Shown here: piece by piece, positions 51,966-59,727 of the stretch
Position numbering within the stretch: position 1 is the stretch's first letter
Layout of the letters: each line of letters starts with the position of its first letter
NCBI GenBank assembly: GCA_016193485.1
Contig: JACPRZ010000001.1
Span: 15,464-75,190, forward strand
DNA: 59,727 bases
Origin: Bacteroidota bacterium
Lineage (GTDB): Bacteria > Bacteroidota > Bacteroidia > JACPRZ01
Direction of reading: 5' to 3'
Translations under genes and position numbers: made by a program
The notes under the pieces: generated by a model
Seen by the model: only the letters and a program-made list of their open reading frames with translations
The model's database searches: none
What the model was told of the DNA's origin: nothing

Positions 51966-53155
51966 TCTAAATTATATTCTGTAATTTTCCGGTAAAGAGT
52001 TCTTTCCGAAATTCCCAGTTCTTTAGCCGCTTTTCTCCGGTTGTTTTTATACAGGTCAAGCGCTTTAAGGATCAGTTCTTTTTCTTTTTCCGCTATGGAA
52101 AGAGATTCGTTTTCAACAGAAGCAGGTTCCCGGAATTCGGTTTTCGGTGGCTCAAGTGCGCGGGAAGAATCATAGATGACCGCTGCAGGTTCCGGACCTG
52201 TTGCCGGGTGCCGTAAGGAAATACCGGGATCATTTGGGTAGAGATCCATCAGGAGGCGCTTTACATCGCTGATATCTTTCCTCATGTCAAATATCACTTT
52301 ATACATGATATCCCTTTCCGCATATTCATGATTTTCACCGCTGCCAAGCAAAACGGGGAGGCCGGAAACAGGTTCCTGGGGCAGGTAACGCAGCATTGCT
52401 TCGGCACTGATCCTTTTTTCTTTTTCAAGTATGGATATCTGCTCTGTGATATTTTTTAACTGGCGGATATTTCCGGGCCAGGAATAATTTTCAATCATGC
52501 GGAGCGCTTCATCGGAAAGTTGGATAGGTGTTGTTTTATAACTTGCGGCAAAATCAACCGCAAACTTGCGAAAGAGGAGGGCTATATCCTGTTTTCTTTC
52601 CCGGAGAGGGGGTATCATAACCGGGACCGTGTTGAGCCGGTAAAAAAGGTCTTCGCGGAATTTTCCCTTACGAACCGCTTCGGCAATATTGATATTGGTA
52701 GCGGCAACGATACGCACATCGGTTTTCTGGACTTTTGAGGAACCCACGCGGATATATTCCCCTGCTTCGAGAACGCGCAGCAGCCGCACCTGGGTTGTGA
52801 GGGGAAGTTCAGCAACCTCGTCAAGGAAGATGGTGCCTGTATTCGCCACTTCAAAATATCCTTTGCGCGCTTCATAGGCGCCTGTGAATGACCCCTTTTC
52901 GTGGCCGAAGAGTTCGGAATCAATGGTTCCTTCGGGAATGGCACCGCAGTTCACGGGAATGTAGCCGTTATGTTTCCTTGCGCTGAACTGATGGATGATC
53001 TGCGGGAACACTTCTTTACCCGTGCCGCTTTCACCGGTGATCAACACCGACAGATCTGTAGGCGCGACCTGGCGGGCGATATCAATGGCGCGCTCCAGCA
53101 ACGGGGAGTTCCCGATAATGGTGTACCGGTTTTTTATGTCCTGGATGGAGGTCAT
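51962..53155 (-). CDS. Sigma-54-dependent Fis-family activator
   Basis: 397 residues. The AAA+ domain (~12-240) has Walker A ITGESGTGKE, the sigma-54 loop GSFTGA and arginine-finger region FREDLFYRL. A linker of ~110 residues leads to a Fis-type helix-turn-helix (KEKELILKALDLYKNNRRKAAKELGISERTLYRKI). No receiver or other sensor domain is visible. Neighbours miaB and lptE form a conserved Bacteroidetes cluster. It overlaps lptE by four bases and lies 41 bp after miaB, so all three are likely cotranscribed. Confidence 0.92.
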   Translation of the reverse strand: MTSIQDIKNRYTIIGNSPLLERAIDIARQVAPTDLSVLITGESGTGKEVFPQIIHQFSARKHNGYIPVNCGAIPEGTIDSELFGHEKGSFTGAYEARKGYFEVANTGTIFLDEVAELPLTTQVRLLRVLEAGEYIRVGSSKVQKTDVRIVAATNINIAEAVRKGKFREDLFYRLNTVPVMIPPLRERKQDIALLFRKFAVDFAASYKTTPIQLSDEALRMIENYSWPGNIRQLKNITEQISILEKEKRISAEAMLRYLPQEPVSGLPVLLGSGENHEYAERDIMYKVIFDMRKDISDVKRLLMDLYPNDPGISLRHPATGPEPAAVIYDSSRALEPPKTEFREPASVENESLSIAEKEKELILKALDLYKNNRRKAAKELGISERTLYRKITEYNLE

Positions 53156-53196
53156 TTTCTGATAATATCTGCCGCACTACTTTTCTGGCATTCAAC

Positions 53197-54648
53197 TTAC
53201 CCAATTACTTTGCCGGTCAGTGTTGCTGCAGTGCACCCGTCAGCGATCACATTGACATAATCCCCAGGTTTACATGTCCCTTCCGGAAAAACGACAACCG
53301 CATTCTGTGTATTGCGCCCGAAAAGATGTTTATCCGACCGTTTTGATTTTCCTTCAACCAGCACTTTATGAATTTTACCAACGGCTCTGCGGTTGCTTTC
53401 AAGCGATAATTTCTGCTGCAATGCGATTACTTCCTGCAACCGCTTCGTTTTTATTTCATCCGGAACATCATCTTTATATTTTTTTGCTGCCGGTGTACCG
53501 GGTCTTTCGGAATATTTGAACATATAAGCGAAATCAAACCTTACTTCATCCATGAGGGATAGTGTCATGATTTGGTCATCTTCCGTTTCACCGCAGAATC
53601 CGGTAATTATATCGGTTGATATTGCACACCCTGGAATGACGGACCGGATTTTTTTTACTCTGTCAAGATACCAATCGCGGGTGTAACCTCTGTTCATCCG
53701 CATCAGAACATCATCGCTTCCCGATTGCACGGGCAAATGTATGTGCCTGCATATATTTTCATGTTTCATCATTACATTTATTACTTCATCGCTGATGTCT
53801 TTCGGATAGGAAGTTGAAAATCGTACCCTTAACAATGGATTGATCGTTGCCACCAACCCGAGAAGATCAGGAAAGCCAACTGTATCTGCCTTATCCTCAG
53901 CATCAGCATTCGCCTTCTCTTTAATTATTTCTTTCTTTGTACCGAGCAACGGATGCCATAAATAGGAATCAACGTTTTGCCCCAGGAGCGTGACTTCACG
54001 ATATCCGGTATCAAAAAGTGACTTCGCTTCTTCAACGATGGTTTCAGGGTTCCTGCTTCTTTCGCGGCCTCTGGTAAAAGGAACCACGCAGAAGGAGCAC
54101 ATATTATCGCAACCCCTCATGATTGAGATAAACGCGGTTACTCCATTGCCGTTGATCCGCACCGGTGTTATATCGGCATAGGTTTCTTCGGCAGATAAAA
54201 TTGTGTTTATTGCTTTTCGCCCGCTTTCCACCTGTTTCAGAAGGAGGGGGAGTTGGCGGTATGAATCGGGACCGGCAATGATATCCACAATTTTCTCTTC
54301 TTCAAGGAGTTTTGTTTTGAGGCGTTCCGCCATGCAACCGAGGATGCCGATGACAAGGTGCGGTTTTCTTTTTTTCACCGACTGAAATTCATCAAGGCGA
54401 TGACGCACTCTTTGCTCGGCATGGTCGCGAATAGAGCAGGTGTTTAAAAGCGCGACATCAGATTCATGAACATTACCTGTGGCGGTGAATCCCGCATCGG
54501 AAAGAATTGATGCAACTATTTCGCTGTCCGAAAAATTCATCTGGCAGCCGTAGGATTCAAGAAATAATTTTTTTCCGGAGTTATTGCCCGTTTTCGTGCC
54601 TTCAGGTTTTCCTGGGTTTGAAATGATATTGTATGCCGGGTTTTCCAT
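53197..54648 (-). CDS. miaB: tRNA-2-methylthio-N6-dimethylallyladenosine synthase MiaB
   Basis: 483 residues. The UPF0004 domain has three cluster Cys (C35 in SYGCQMN, C71 in LNTCSIR, C105 in GILGCMAE). The radical-SAM domain has C180-DNM-C184-SF-C187, with SxGQNVDSY and the GFCGETEDD block. A C-terminal TRAM domain ends the protein. It adds the methylthio group to i6A37 of tRNAs. An insert of ~20 charged residues (GTKKEIIKEKANADAEDKAD) lies before GFPDLLG. The minus-strand -7 element at 54687 fits the ATG at 54648. Confidence 0.95.
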   Translation of the reverse strand: MENPAYNIISNPGKPEGTKTGNNSGKKLFLESYGCQMNFSDSEIVASILSDAGFTATGNVHESDVALLNTCSIRDHAEQRVRHRLDEFQSVKKRKPHLVIGILGCMAERLKTKLLEEEKIVDIIAGPDSYRQLPLLLKQVESGRKAINTILSAEETYADITPVRINGNGVTAFISIMRGCDNMCSFCVVPFTRGRERSRNPETIVEEAKSLFDTGYREVTLLGQNVDSYLWHPLLGTKKEIIKEKANADAEDKADTVGFPDLLGLVATINPLLRVRFSTSYPKDISDEVINVMMKHENICRHIHLPVQSGSDDVLMRMNRGYTRDWYLDRVKKIRSVIPGCAISTDIITGFCGETEDDQIMTLSLMDEVRFDFAYMFKYSERPGTPAAKKYKDDVPDEIKTKRLQEVIALQQKLSLESNRRAVGKIHKVLVEGKSKRSDKHLFGRNTQNAVVVFPEGTCKPGDYVNVIADGCTAATLTGKVIG

Positions 54649-54686
54649 TCTCTTTTTTCCTGCGAAAATAATGCGTATTTGAGTGG

Positions 54687-54694
54687 CAAAGGTA
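54687..54694 (-). promoter_or_regulatory. -7 promoter element (TACCTTTG, minus strand)
   Basis: Exact TAnnTTTG on the minus strand, 38 nt before miaB; probable promoter of miaB - sigma-54 activator - lptE. Confidence 0.55.
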
Positions 54695-54772
54695 GCAAAA
54701 TTTCCGGGGCTATTTCTCCATTTGCATTAAATTCTTTTCCTTTGCAGCGGTTTTTTATCCTAATTTTTTCAA

Positions 54773-57106
54773 ATGGCAGGAAATTTAGTCATCGTTGAGT
54801 CACCGGCAAAAGCGAAGACCATCAGTAATTTTCTCGGGAAGGAATATCTCGTAAAATCATGTTTCGGGCATGTGCGGGATCTGCATGAGAAGGAATTATC
54901 GGTTGACGTAAAAAATAATTTCAAACCCAAATATTATGTTGATGACGATAAGAAAAAGATTGTTGACGAACTGAGGCGTCTTTCCCGCAAAGCAAAACTT
55001 GTCTGGCTTGCAACCGATGAAGACAGGGAGGGGGAAGCGATCTCATGGCACCTTAAAGAAGCGCTTGAACTTGAAGATGAAAAAATAAGAAGGATTGTCT
55101 TTCATGAAATAACAAAGACCGCTATTATTGAGGCGACCGAAAATCCGCGCTCCATTGACCGTAAACTCGTTGATGCCCAGCAGGCGCGAAGGGTACTTGA
55201 CCGGCTTGTAGGATATGAACTCTCTCCGTTGTTGTGGAAAAAGGTAAAACCTGCTTTGTCGGCAGGCAGGGTACAATCGGTTACTGTCCGGCTTCTGGTT
55301 GAAAAGGAAAGGGAGATCAACGGTTTCACGGTTTCATCTTTCTTCAAGGTAATAGGTCATTTTATACATTCTGAAAACGGAAAAACCGTTATTTTCAGCG
55401 GAGAAATTAACCGCAGGTTTTCATCGGAACAGGAAGCGACCGCTTTTCTTACGGCATTATCCGATGCGGAATTCACTGTTTCTTCTGTTGAAAAGAAGCC
55501 GGTCCGGAAAACTCCCCCCCCTCCGTTTATCACTTCAACCCTTCAGCAGGAAGCGTCACGCAAGTTCGGTTATTCGGTATCGCAAACCATGAGGTTGGCA
55601 CAGGCGCTTTACGAAGCCGGAAGAATTACCTATATGCGTACCGATTCGGTGACGTTATCGGGTTTCGCTCTTAATGCTGCAAAAAATGAAATCACGCGTT
55701 TGTTCGGTTCTGATTATCTGCACAAAAGACAGTTTGAAACAAAATCGCACCTTGCCCAGGAAGCGCACGAAGCGATACGTCCCACCTATATGAATAACCG
55801 CAATGTTGAAACCGAAGATGAACGGGAAGCCAAATTATACGATCTTATCTGGAAACGCACCATTGCATCACAGATGAAAGATGCCGAAATCGAAAAGACG
55901 GTAGTAACTATTTCGGCAAACCGGGTATCCGAAAATTTTATCGCGACCGGAGAAGTAGTCGCCTTTGACGGTTTTTTAAAAGTTTATATGGAAAGCGAAG
56001 ATGATGAACAGGATGAAAAAGAAAAAGATGAAGCAATATTACCCCCCTTAAATACCGGAATGAAATTAACCCTTGACAAAGCCGTTGGCACCCAGCGGTA
56101 CACCCAGCCACCGGCACGATATACCGAGGCCTCTCTTGTGAAAAAACTCGAAACACTTGGCATCGGGCGACCTTCGACCTATGCACCCATAATTTCTACC
56201 ATCCAGAAAAGAGGATACGTTGTAAAAGAAATCCGGCAGGGTCAGAAGCGAGAATTCATTATCCTTACGTTATTAAATCAGGTAATAAACCGGGAAATAA
56301 AATCCGAAAATACCGGCTTTGAAAAAAATAAATTATATCCGACTGACATCGGTATGGTGGTGAGTGATTTTCTTGAAGAACGGTTTCCGCAGGTGATGGA
56401 TTATAATTTCACGGCAAAAGTTGAGGAAGAGTTTGATTCCATTGCATTGGGAGATATGAAATGGACGGAAATGATCAGGGAATTTTATGATCCGTTTCAC
56501 AAACGTGTGGAACATGTAACTGAGAAAGCGGTGAAAGTTACCGGGGAAAGGGAACTGGGAAAGGATCCTGCTTCCGGTAAAAAGATTATTGTCAGGATTG
56601 GCCGCTTCGGACCTATTGTGCAGAAGGGGGAGCCAAACGGTAAAGAAAAACCGGTTTATGCTTCACTGCGCAACCACCAGCGGATGGAAACCATCACTCT
56701 TGAAGATGCTCTTGTACTACTCGACCTGCCCAGGAAACTGGGTGCATTTGAAGAATTTGAAATTCTTGCCAATACCGGCAGGTTCGGACCCTACCTGAAA
56801 CATAACGGAAAATTTTTTTCGTTGCCGAAAACCGATGATTTATCTGATATCTCACTTGAAAGGGCTATTGAAATCATCCGGGAAAAAAGGAAAAGAGATA
56901 TTGAAAAAACAATAAAAGAATTTCCGGGTGAATCCGGGATAAAAGTACTAAGGGGAAAGTGGGGACCCTATATTTCTTCCGGCAAGAGCCATTGTAAAGT
57001 GCCTAAAGACCTTAACCCTGAAGACCTGACTATTGAAGATTGCACGCGTTTTCTTAATGAAGCCCAGCAAAATAAAAAGGGGAGGTACAGAAAGGGGAAG
57101 AAATAG
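54773..57106 (+). CDS. topA: DNA topoisomerase I
   Basis: 777 residues. The N-terminal TOPRIM (NLVIVESPAKAKTISNFLG, DEDREGEAISWHL) is followed by the type IA core with catalytic Y287 in GRITYMRTDS and the HEAIRPT block. C-terminal repeats (IGRFGPIVQKGEP, TGRFGPYLKHNGKFFSLP, RGKWGPYISSGKSHCKVP) replace the zinc fingers of E. coli TopA, as is usual in Bacteroidetes. It relaxes negative supercoils. Divergent from miaB. An acidic stretch (ESEDDEQDEKEKDE, ~405-420) lies in the core. Confidence 0.96.
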   Translation: MAGNLVIVESPAKAKTISNFLGKEYLVKSCFGHVRDLHEKELSVDVKNNFKPKYYVDDDKKKIVDELRRLSRKAKLVWLATDEDREGEAISWHLKEALELEDEKIRRIVFHEITKTAIIEATENPRSIDRKLVDAQQARRVLDRLVGYELSPLLWKKVKPALSAGRVQSVTVRLLVEKEREINGFTVSSFFKVIGHFIHSENGKTVIFSGEINRRFSSEQEATAFLTALSDAEFTVSSVEKKPVRKTPPPPFITSTLQQEASRKFGYSVSQTMRLAQALYEAGRITYMRTDSVTLSGFALNAAKNEITRLFGSDYLHKRQFETKSHLAQEAHEAIRPTYMNNRNVETEDEREAKLYDLIWKRTIASQMKDAEIEKTVVTISANRVSENFIATGEVVAFDGFLKVYMESEDDEQDEKEKDEAILPPLNTGMKLTLDKAVGTQRYTQPPARYTEASLVKKLETLGIGRPSTYAPIISTIQKRGYVVKEIRQGQKREFIILTLLNQVINREIKSENTGFEKNKLYPTDIGMVVSDFLEERFPQVMDYNFTAKVEEEFDSIALGDMKWTEMIREFYDPFHKRVEHVTEKAVKVTGERELGKDPASGKKIIVRIGRFGPIVQKGEPNGKEKPVYASLRNHQRMETITLEDALVLLDLPRKLGAFEEFEILANTGRFGPYLKHNGKFFSLPKTDDLSDISLERAIEIIREKRKRDIEKTIKEFPGESGIKVLRGKWGPYISSGKSHCKVPKDLNPEDLTIEDCTRFLNEAQQNKKGRYRKGKK

Positions 57107-57175
57107 CAGTGGCAGTGGCAGTAGCAGTAGGCAGTCGGCAGTGGCAAGTAGGCAATAGGCAATAGAAAGTAGACA
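57107..57175 (+). repeat. GCAGTGGCAGTAGCAGTAGGCA tract, copy 2
   Basis: Imperfect tandem GCAGTGGCAGTAGCAGTAGGCAGT...GGCAATAGGCAATAGA directly after the topA stop codon. Confidence 0.6.
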
Positions 57176-57180
57176 ATAAA

Positions 57181-57320
57181 GGGCGGTTCCAAAAATTAAA
57201 AGAAATAATATTCACCGCTAAGACGCAAAGTATTTATATTAAATTATTTATTTTTTTGTTTTTCTTAGCGTCTTGGCCCCGCCTCAGGTGGGGGTAATAA
57301 ATGTATTTTTAGAACTGCCC
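57181..57320. repeat. ~140-bp palindromic MITE-like element, copy 2
   Basis: Outer arms GGGCGGTTCCAAAAAT and ATTTTTAGAACTGCCC pair with three mismatches in 16. Inner arms CTAAGACGCAAAG and CTTAGCGTCTTGG pair with two in 13. They are followed by CCCCGCCTCAGGTGGGG. Same plan and length as 1263-1403. With the tract before it, this fills the 57107-57355 gap. Confidence 0.7.
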
Positions 57321-57355
57321 TAAACAATAGACAATTACTCTTATACTGGTTGAAA

Positions 57356-58543
57356 ATGAGTATTGAAAAAGATATTTCCATTTACTTCCAGCCGGTGGCG
57401 GAATCCTTCATTGAGAAACAGGATAAATATTTACCCACTCAGTTAGGAAACAGCATTGAGAGTTTTACGGGTGATCAGGATTTCCCGGAAGTAAGCAATA
57501 AGGACATTGCTCTGATCGGGATTAAAGAAGAACGGGGGTGTGTTCATAATAAAGGATGCGCCCTGGCGCCTGATTTCATCCGGAAATATTTATACTGGCT
57601 TTATACCGGTAATTATACTCCTAAAATTGCAGATATTGGAAATATTGCGCCCGGGGAAAACATCGAGGATACTTATTTTGCATTAAGCAATACGGTAGCC
57701 GCATTGGTTAAGAAGAAAATCGTACCGGTTATCATAGGGGGGGGGCAGGATCTCACTTATGCGAACTATACTGCCTACGTTTCACTCGACCGGGTAATAA
57801 ATATGGTTATTGCCGATAATGTTTTTGACCTCGGGATTTCGGGCAGGGAAAAAATTGATTCCGGAACCTTCCTGAGTAAAATAATCCTGCATAAACCCAA
57901 TTACCTGTTTAATTACAGCAACATCGGGTACCAGTCATACTTTGTGGATCAGAATGCGATGGGACTGATGAATAAACTCAATTTTGACATACACCGTCTT
58001 GGAACCCTGAAAGAAAATTTTACCGAAGTGGAACCGATTGTCAGGAATGCCGATTTGCTGAGTGTGGATATATCGGCAGTTCGGTTTGCCGATGCACCGG
58101 GGAACGCCCATGTTACTCCGAACGGTTTTAACGGGGAGGAAATATGCCGCATCATGAGATATGCCGGCTTAAGCAATAAACTTTCTTCCATTGGAATTTA
58201 TGAAATAAATCCGAAACATGATATCCGGAACCAGACCGTTCATCTTGCAGCGCAGATGATATGGTATTTTATTGACGGGTTTTACCAGCGGGTTACAGAG
58301 CAACCGGGCCGTAATAAAGGGGGGTTCCTTTCGTACCGGGTCCAGATACAAGACGAACATGAAATCATTTTTTATAAAAGCAAAAAATCTGAGCGCTGGT
58401 GGATGGAAGTACCCTATCCTGTTGATAAGGATATTAAGTTCAAAAGGCATCACCTCGTTCCCTGCAGTTATGCCGACTACATCAGGGCCACAAGAGAAGA
58501 AATTCCGGAAAGGTGGTGGACGGCATATCAGAAACTTATATAA
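57356..58543 (+). CDS. Arginase/formimidoylglutamase-family protein, probable pseudoenzyme
   Basis: 395 residues from ATG 57356 (a TTG at 57350 is in frame). The arginase fold is recognisable (VPVIIGGGQDLTY, SVDISAVRFADAPG, GEEICRIMRYAGL, and the HDIRNQTVHLAAQMIWYFIDG end). Manganese ligands are lost: the GGGHD His is Gln131, the DAHxD motif reads DNVFD without its His, and the second Asp of SxDxD is Ser. It is therefore unlikely to hydrolyse guanidino compounds. In Bacteroidetes this gene lies between topA and porP-gldKLMN, as here, suggesting a link to the T9SS. A run of nine G (57737-57745) encodes GGG of the key loop. A C-terminal extension of ~90 residues (KKSERWWMEVPYP) is specific to this group. 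Confidence 0.85.
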   Translation: MSIEKDISIYFQPVAESFIEKQDKYLPTQLGNSIESFTGDQDFPEVSNKDIALIGIKEERGCVHNKGCALAPDFIRKYLYWLYTGNYTPKIADIGNIAPGENIEDTYFALSNTVAALVKKKIVPVIIGGGQDLTYANYTAYVSLDRVINMVIADNVFDLGISGREKIDSGTFLSKIILHKPNYLFNYSNIGYQSYFVDQNAMGLMNKLNFDIHRLGTLKENFTEVEPIVRNADLLSVDISAVRFADAPGNAHVTPNGFNGEEICRIMRYAGLSNKLSSIGIYEINPKHDIRNQTVHLAAQMIWYFIDGFYQRVTEQPGRNKGGFLSYRVQIQDEHEIIFYKSKKSERWWMEVPYPVDKDIKFKRHHLVPCSYADYIRATREEIPERWWTAYQKLI

Positions 58544-58605
58544 TTAAGGGCTGAAATCGGCTTCCAGGTACTCCCCCAAAAAAATGTAAAAAAAATGGAG
58601 GTGAC

Positions 58606-58634
58606 TTGTTTTTTGAATATTTTTTGTATCTTTG
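58606..58634 (+). promoter_or_regulatory. Bacteroidetes promoter (TTG - 18 nt - TATCTTTG)
   Basis: TTG at 58606-58608 and an exact TAnnTTTG at 58627-58634 at near-consensus spacing. The transcription start would be about 58641, 37 nt before the porP ATG. The best promoter match in the window. Confidence 0.65.
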
Positions 58635-58677
58635 TGAAGAATTAGCCGGGTATTAACCGGTCAATTTTATTGGTTTC

Positions 58678-59595
58678 ATGAAAAAAACCGGATTTTTTCT
58701 TTCGCTTTTAATTTTTGCGGCAAATGTATTTTCACAGCAGGAACCGCAATTCAGCCACAATATTTTTAATAAACTCGTTATTAATCCGGGATCGGCCGGA
58801 TATAACCAGGCGATATGCGTTGGGGTGCTTGGCAGAAAACAATGGTCGGGATTCGTAGGTGCTCCCCAAACGGGCTTAATTAATGTGGATGCTCCGGTAC
58901 GGATATTACACGGTGGAGCAGGCCTCTCACTCTTTTCCGATAAACTTGGTATTGAAAATAACACCGGGGCTAAACTTGCTTACGCATTCCGGACAACCAT
59001 AGGTGTAGGACAACTGGGTATAGGCGCATCCTTCGGGTACATGAGTAAAACACTTGATTCGCCCCGCCTTGTGCCAATAACCAATGACGGCAGTGACCAG
59101 GTAATCCCAAAAAATGTCATTAACGATAATGCCATGAACTTTGGTGCCGGGCTTTATTACAATACTGATATTTTTTACCTTGGGTTTTCGGTCTCGCAGA
59201 TCTCGGAGTCAGAAATCAGTTATAATGTTCCGTTTAAACTTGCCCGGCATTATTATTTGATCGGGGCTTATAATTTCCGGCTTGGCGCAATCCTTGAACT
59301 TGAACCGTCCCTTTTTCTGAAATCAGATGGTGCCGGAACACCACAGATAGATATAAACTTCCTTGCCATCTATAATGACTTTTTCTTTGGAGGAATTAGT
59401 TACCGTTACCAGGATGCGATTGTTCCCCTGATCGGCTTGCAATGGAATAATTTTAAAGTATCCTATGCCTACGATATCAACACCTCCGAATTAAGGGGAT
59501 ATAACAGCGGGAGTCATGAATTATTCCTTGGCTATTGCTTTAAGTTACCTGAAGGTAAGACGGCTCAGAAATATCGTAATGTAAGATTTTTGTAA
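58678..59595 (+). CDS. porP: PorP/SprF family T9SS outer-membrane protein
   Basis: 305 residues. A signal peptide (FFLSLLIFAANVFSQ) is followed by the family N-terminus QEPQFSHNIFNKLVINPGSAGYN, RKQWSGFVGAPQTGLINVDAP and beta strands through SYAYDINTSELRGYNSGSHELFLGYCF. In Bacteroidetes a porP copy stands directly before gldK/porK and works with the core T9SS. The next gene here starts 71 bp later and is probably gldK. It differs clearly from the porP/SprF copy at 20355, which is beside an adhesin gene. A strong promoter precedes it, probably driving the whole T9SS operon. Confidence 0.92.
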   Translation: MKKTGFFLSLLIFAANVFSQQEPQFSHNIFNKLVINPGSAGYNQAICVGVLGRKQWSGFVGAPQTGLINVDAPVRILHGGAGLSLFSDKLGIENNTGAKLAYAFRTTIGVGQLGIGASFGYMSKTLDSPRLVPITNDGSDQVIPKNVINDNAMNFGAGLYYNTDIFYLGFSVSQISESEISYNVPFKLARHYYLIGAYNFRLGAILELEPSLFLKSDGAGTPQIDINFLAIYNDFFFGGISYRYQDAIVPLIGLQWNNFKVSYAYDINTSELRGYNSGSHELFLGYCFKLPEGKTAQKYRNVRFL

Positions 59596-59666
59596 CCTTT
59601 TTTAATAATTTTCGTTAAACCACCCCGCAACTTAATAAAATACCTATAATTGCAATCTCTACATCC

Positions 59667-59727
59667 ATGAAAACCTCACAACAGGTAATTAATTTGTTGG
59701 TTGTCGGAACAGTTGCTGTTACCCTTT
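59667..59727 (+). CDS. Start of a probable GldK/PorK gene (cut by window end)
   Basis: Twenty codons from ATG 59667 read MKTSQQVINLLVVGTVAVTL, a hydrophobic signal-like N-terminus. The position right after porP and the topA - arginase-like - porP order point to gldK, the sulfatase-modifying-factor-like lipoprotein that forms the T9SS periplasmic ring. The sequence itself is too short to prove it. Confidence 0.5.
   Translation, partial: MKTSQQVINLLVVGTVAVTL

Overview
The window looks like chromosomal DNA of a Bacteroidota (Bacteroidetes) bacterium with a type IX secretion system (T9SS) and a gliding-type surface. The evidence is two giant secreted proteins built of SprB-like repeats with gliding-motility C-terminal sorting domains, two PorP/SprF proteins, a PorE-like OmpA protein, several promoters with the Bacteroidetes -7 motif TAnnTTTG, and conserved phylum gene neighbourhoods (miaB - sigma-54 activator - lptE; topA - arginase-like - porP - putative gldK). 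No tRNA, rRNA, CRISPR array or insertion sequence was found.

Layout. 1-7009: three tandem TPR/SpoIIE-type phosphatase genes (the first truncated by the window edge), with a VapC-type toxin module and a hypothetical gene between copies one and two. 7097-21254: a cytochrome c lipoprotein, a 1355-aa and a ~2150-aa SprB-repeat protein, two DUF433 modules (one with a DUF5615 toxin partner, one followed by a frameshifted DUF4062/bifunctional-nuclease gene), then PorP/SprF. 21255-22808: a ZIP metal transporter and a phage-like hypothetical gene behind a triple palindrome. 22908-36248: a defence island built inside a type I restriction-modification operon. The order is hsdR, truncated dinD, rhuM-Fic, TIR-APAZ, short Argonaute, CHAT protease, hsdM, ORF6N, hsdS. 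36514-37831: a membrane protein and a pRiA4b ORF-3-like protein. 37854-54648: mostly minus-strand housekeeping and envelope genes (mnmE, TolC-like, PorE-like, a secreted GATase-like protein, TonB, M23 peptidase, two sigma-54 activators, TonB-dependent receptor, LptE, miaB), with one plus-strand TonB-like gene. 54773-59727: topA, an arginase-like pseudoenzyme, PorP/SprF and the first codons of a probable gldK.

The strongest signal is the defence island. TIR-APAZ and short pAgo overlap and form a SPARTA-type abortive-infection pair. A caspase-like CHAT protease follows after only 28 bp and may be a third component. The whole block sits between hsdR and hsdM and is bounded by debris of foreign hsd alleles: the last 70 bp of hsdR occurs three times without indels (at the end of hsdR, after the truncated dinD, and after rhuM-Fic), and a diverged copy of the first ~19 codons of hsdM lies just before the real hsdM. 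This suggests cargo genes were added stepwise by recombination between type I loci.

The second theme is small repeats. GC-rich palindromic elements are inserted in frame in at least six coding regions (phosphatases, hsdR, hsdM, lptE, an adhesin). A 36-bp element shared by hsdR and hsdM is translated in two different frames. Hairpin repeats of several families, including two ~140-bp MITE-like elements, fill most gaps between genes.
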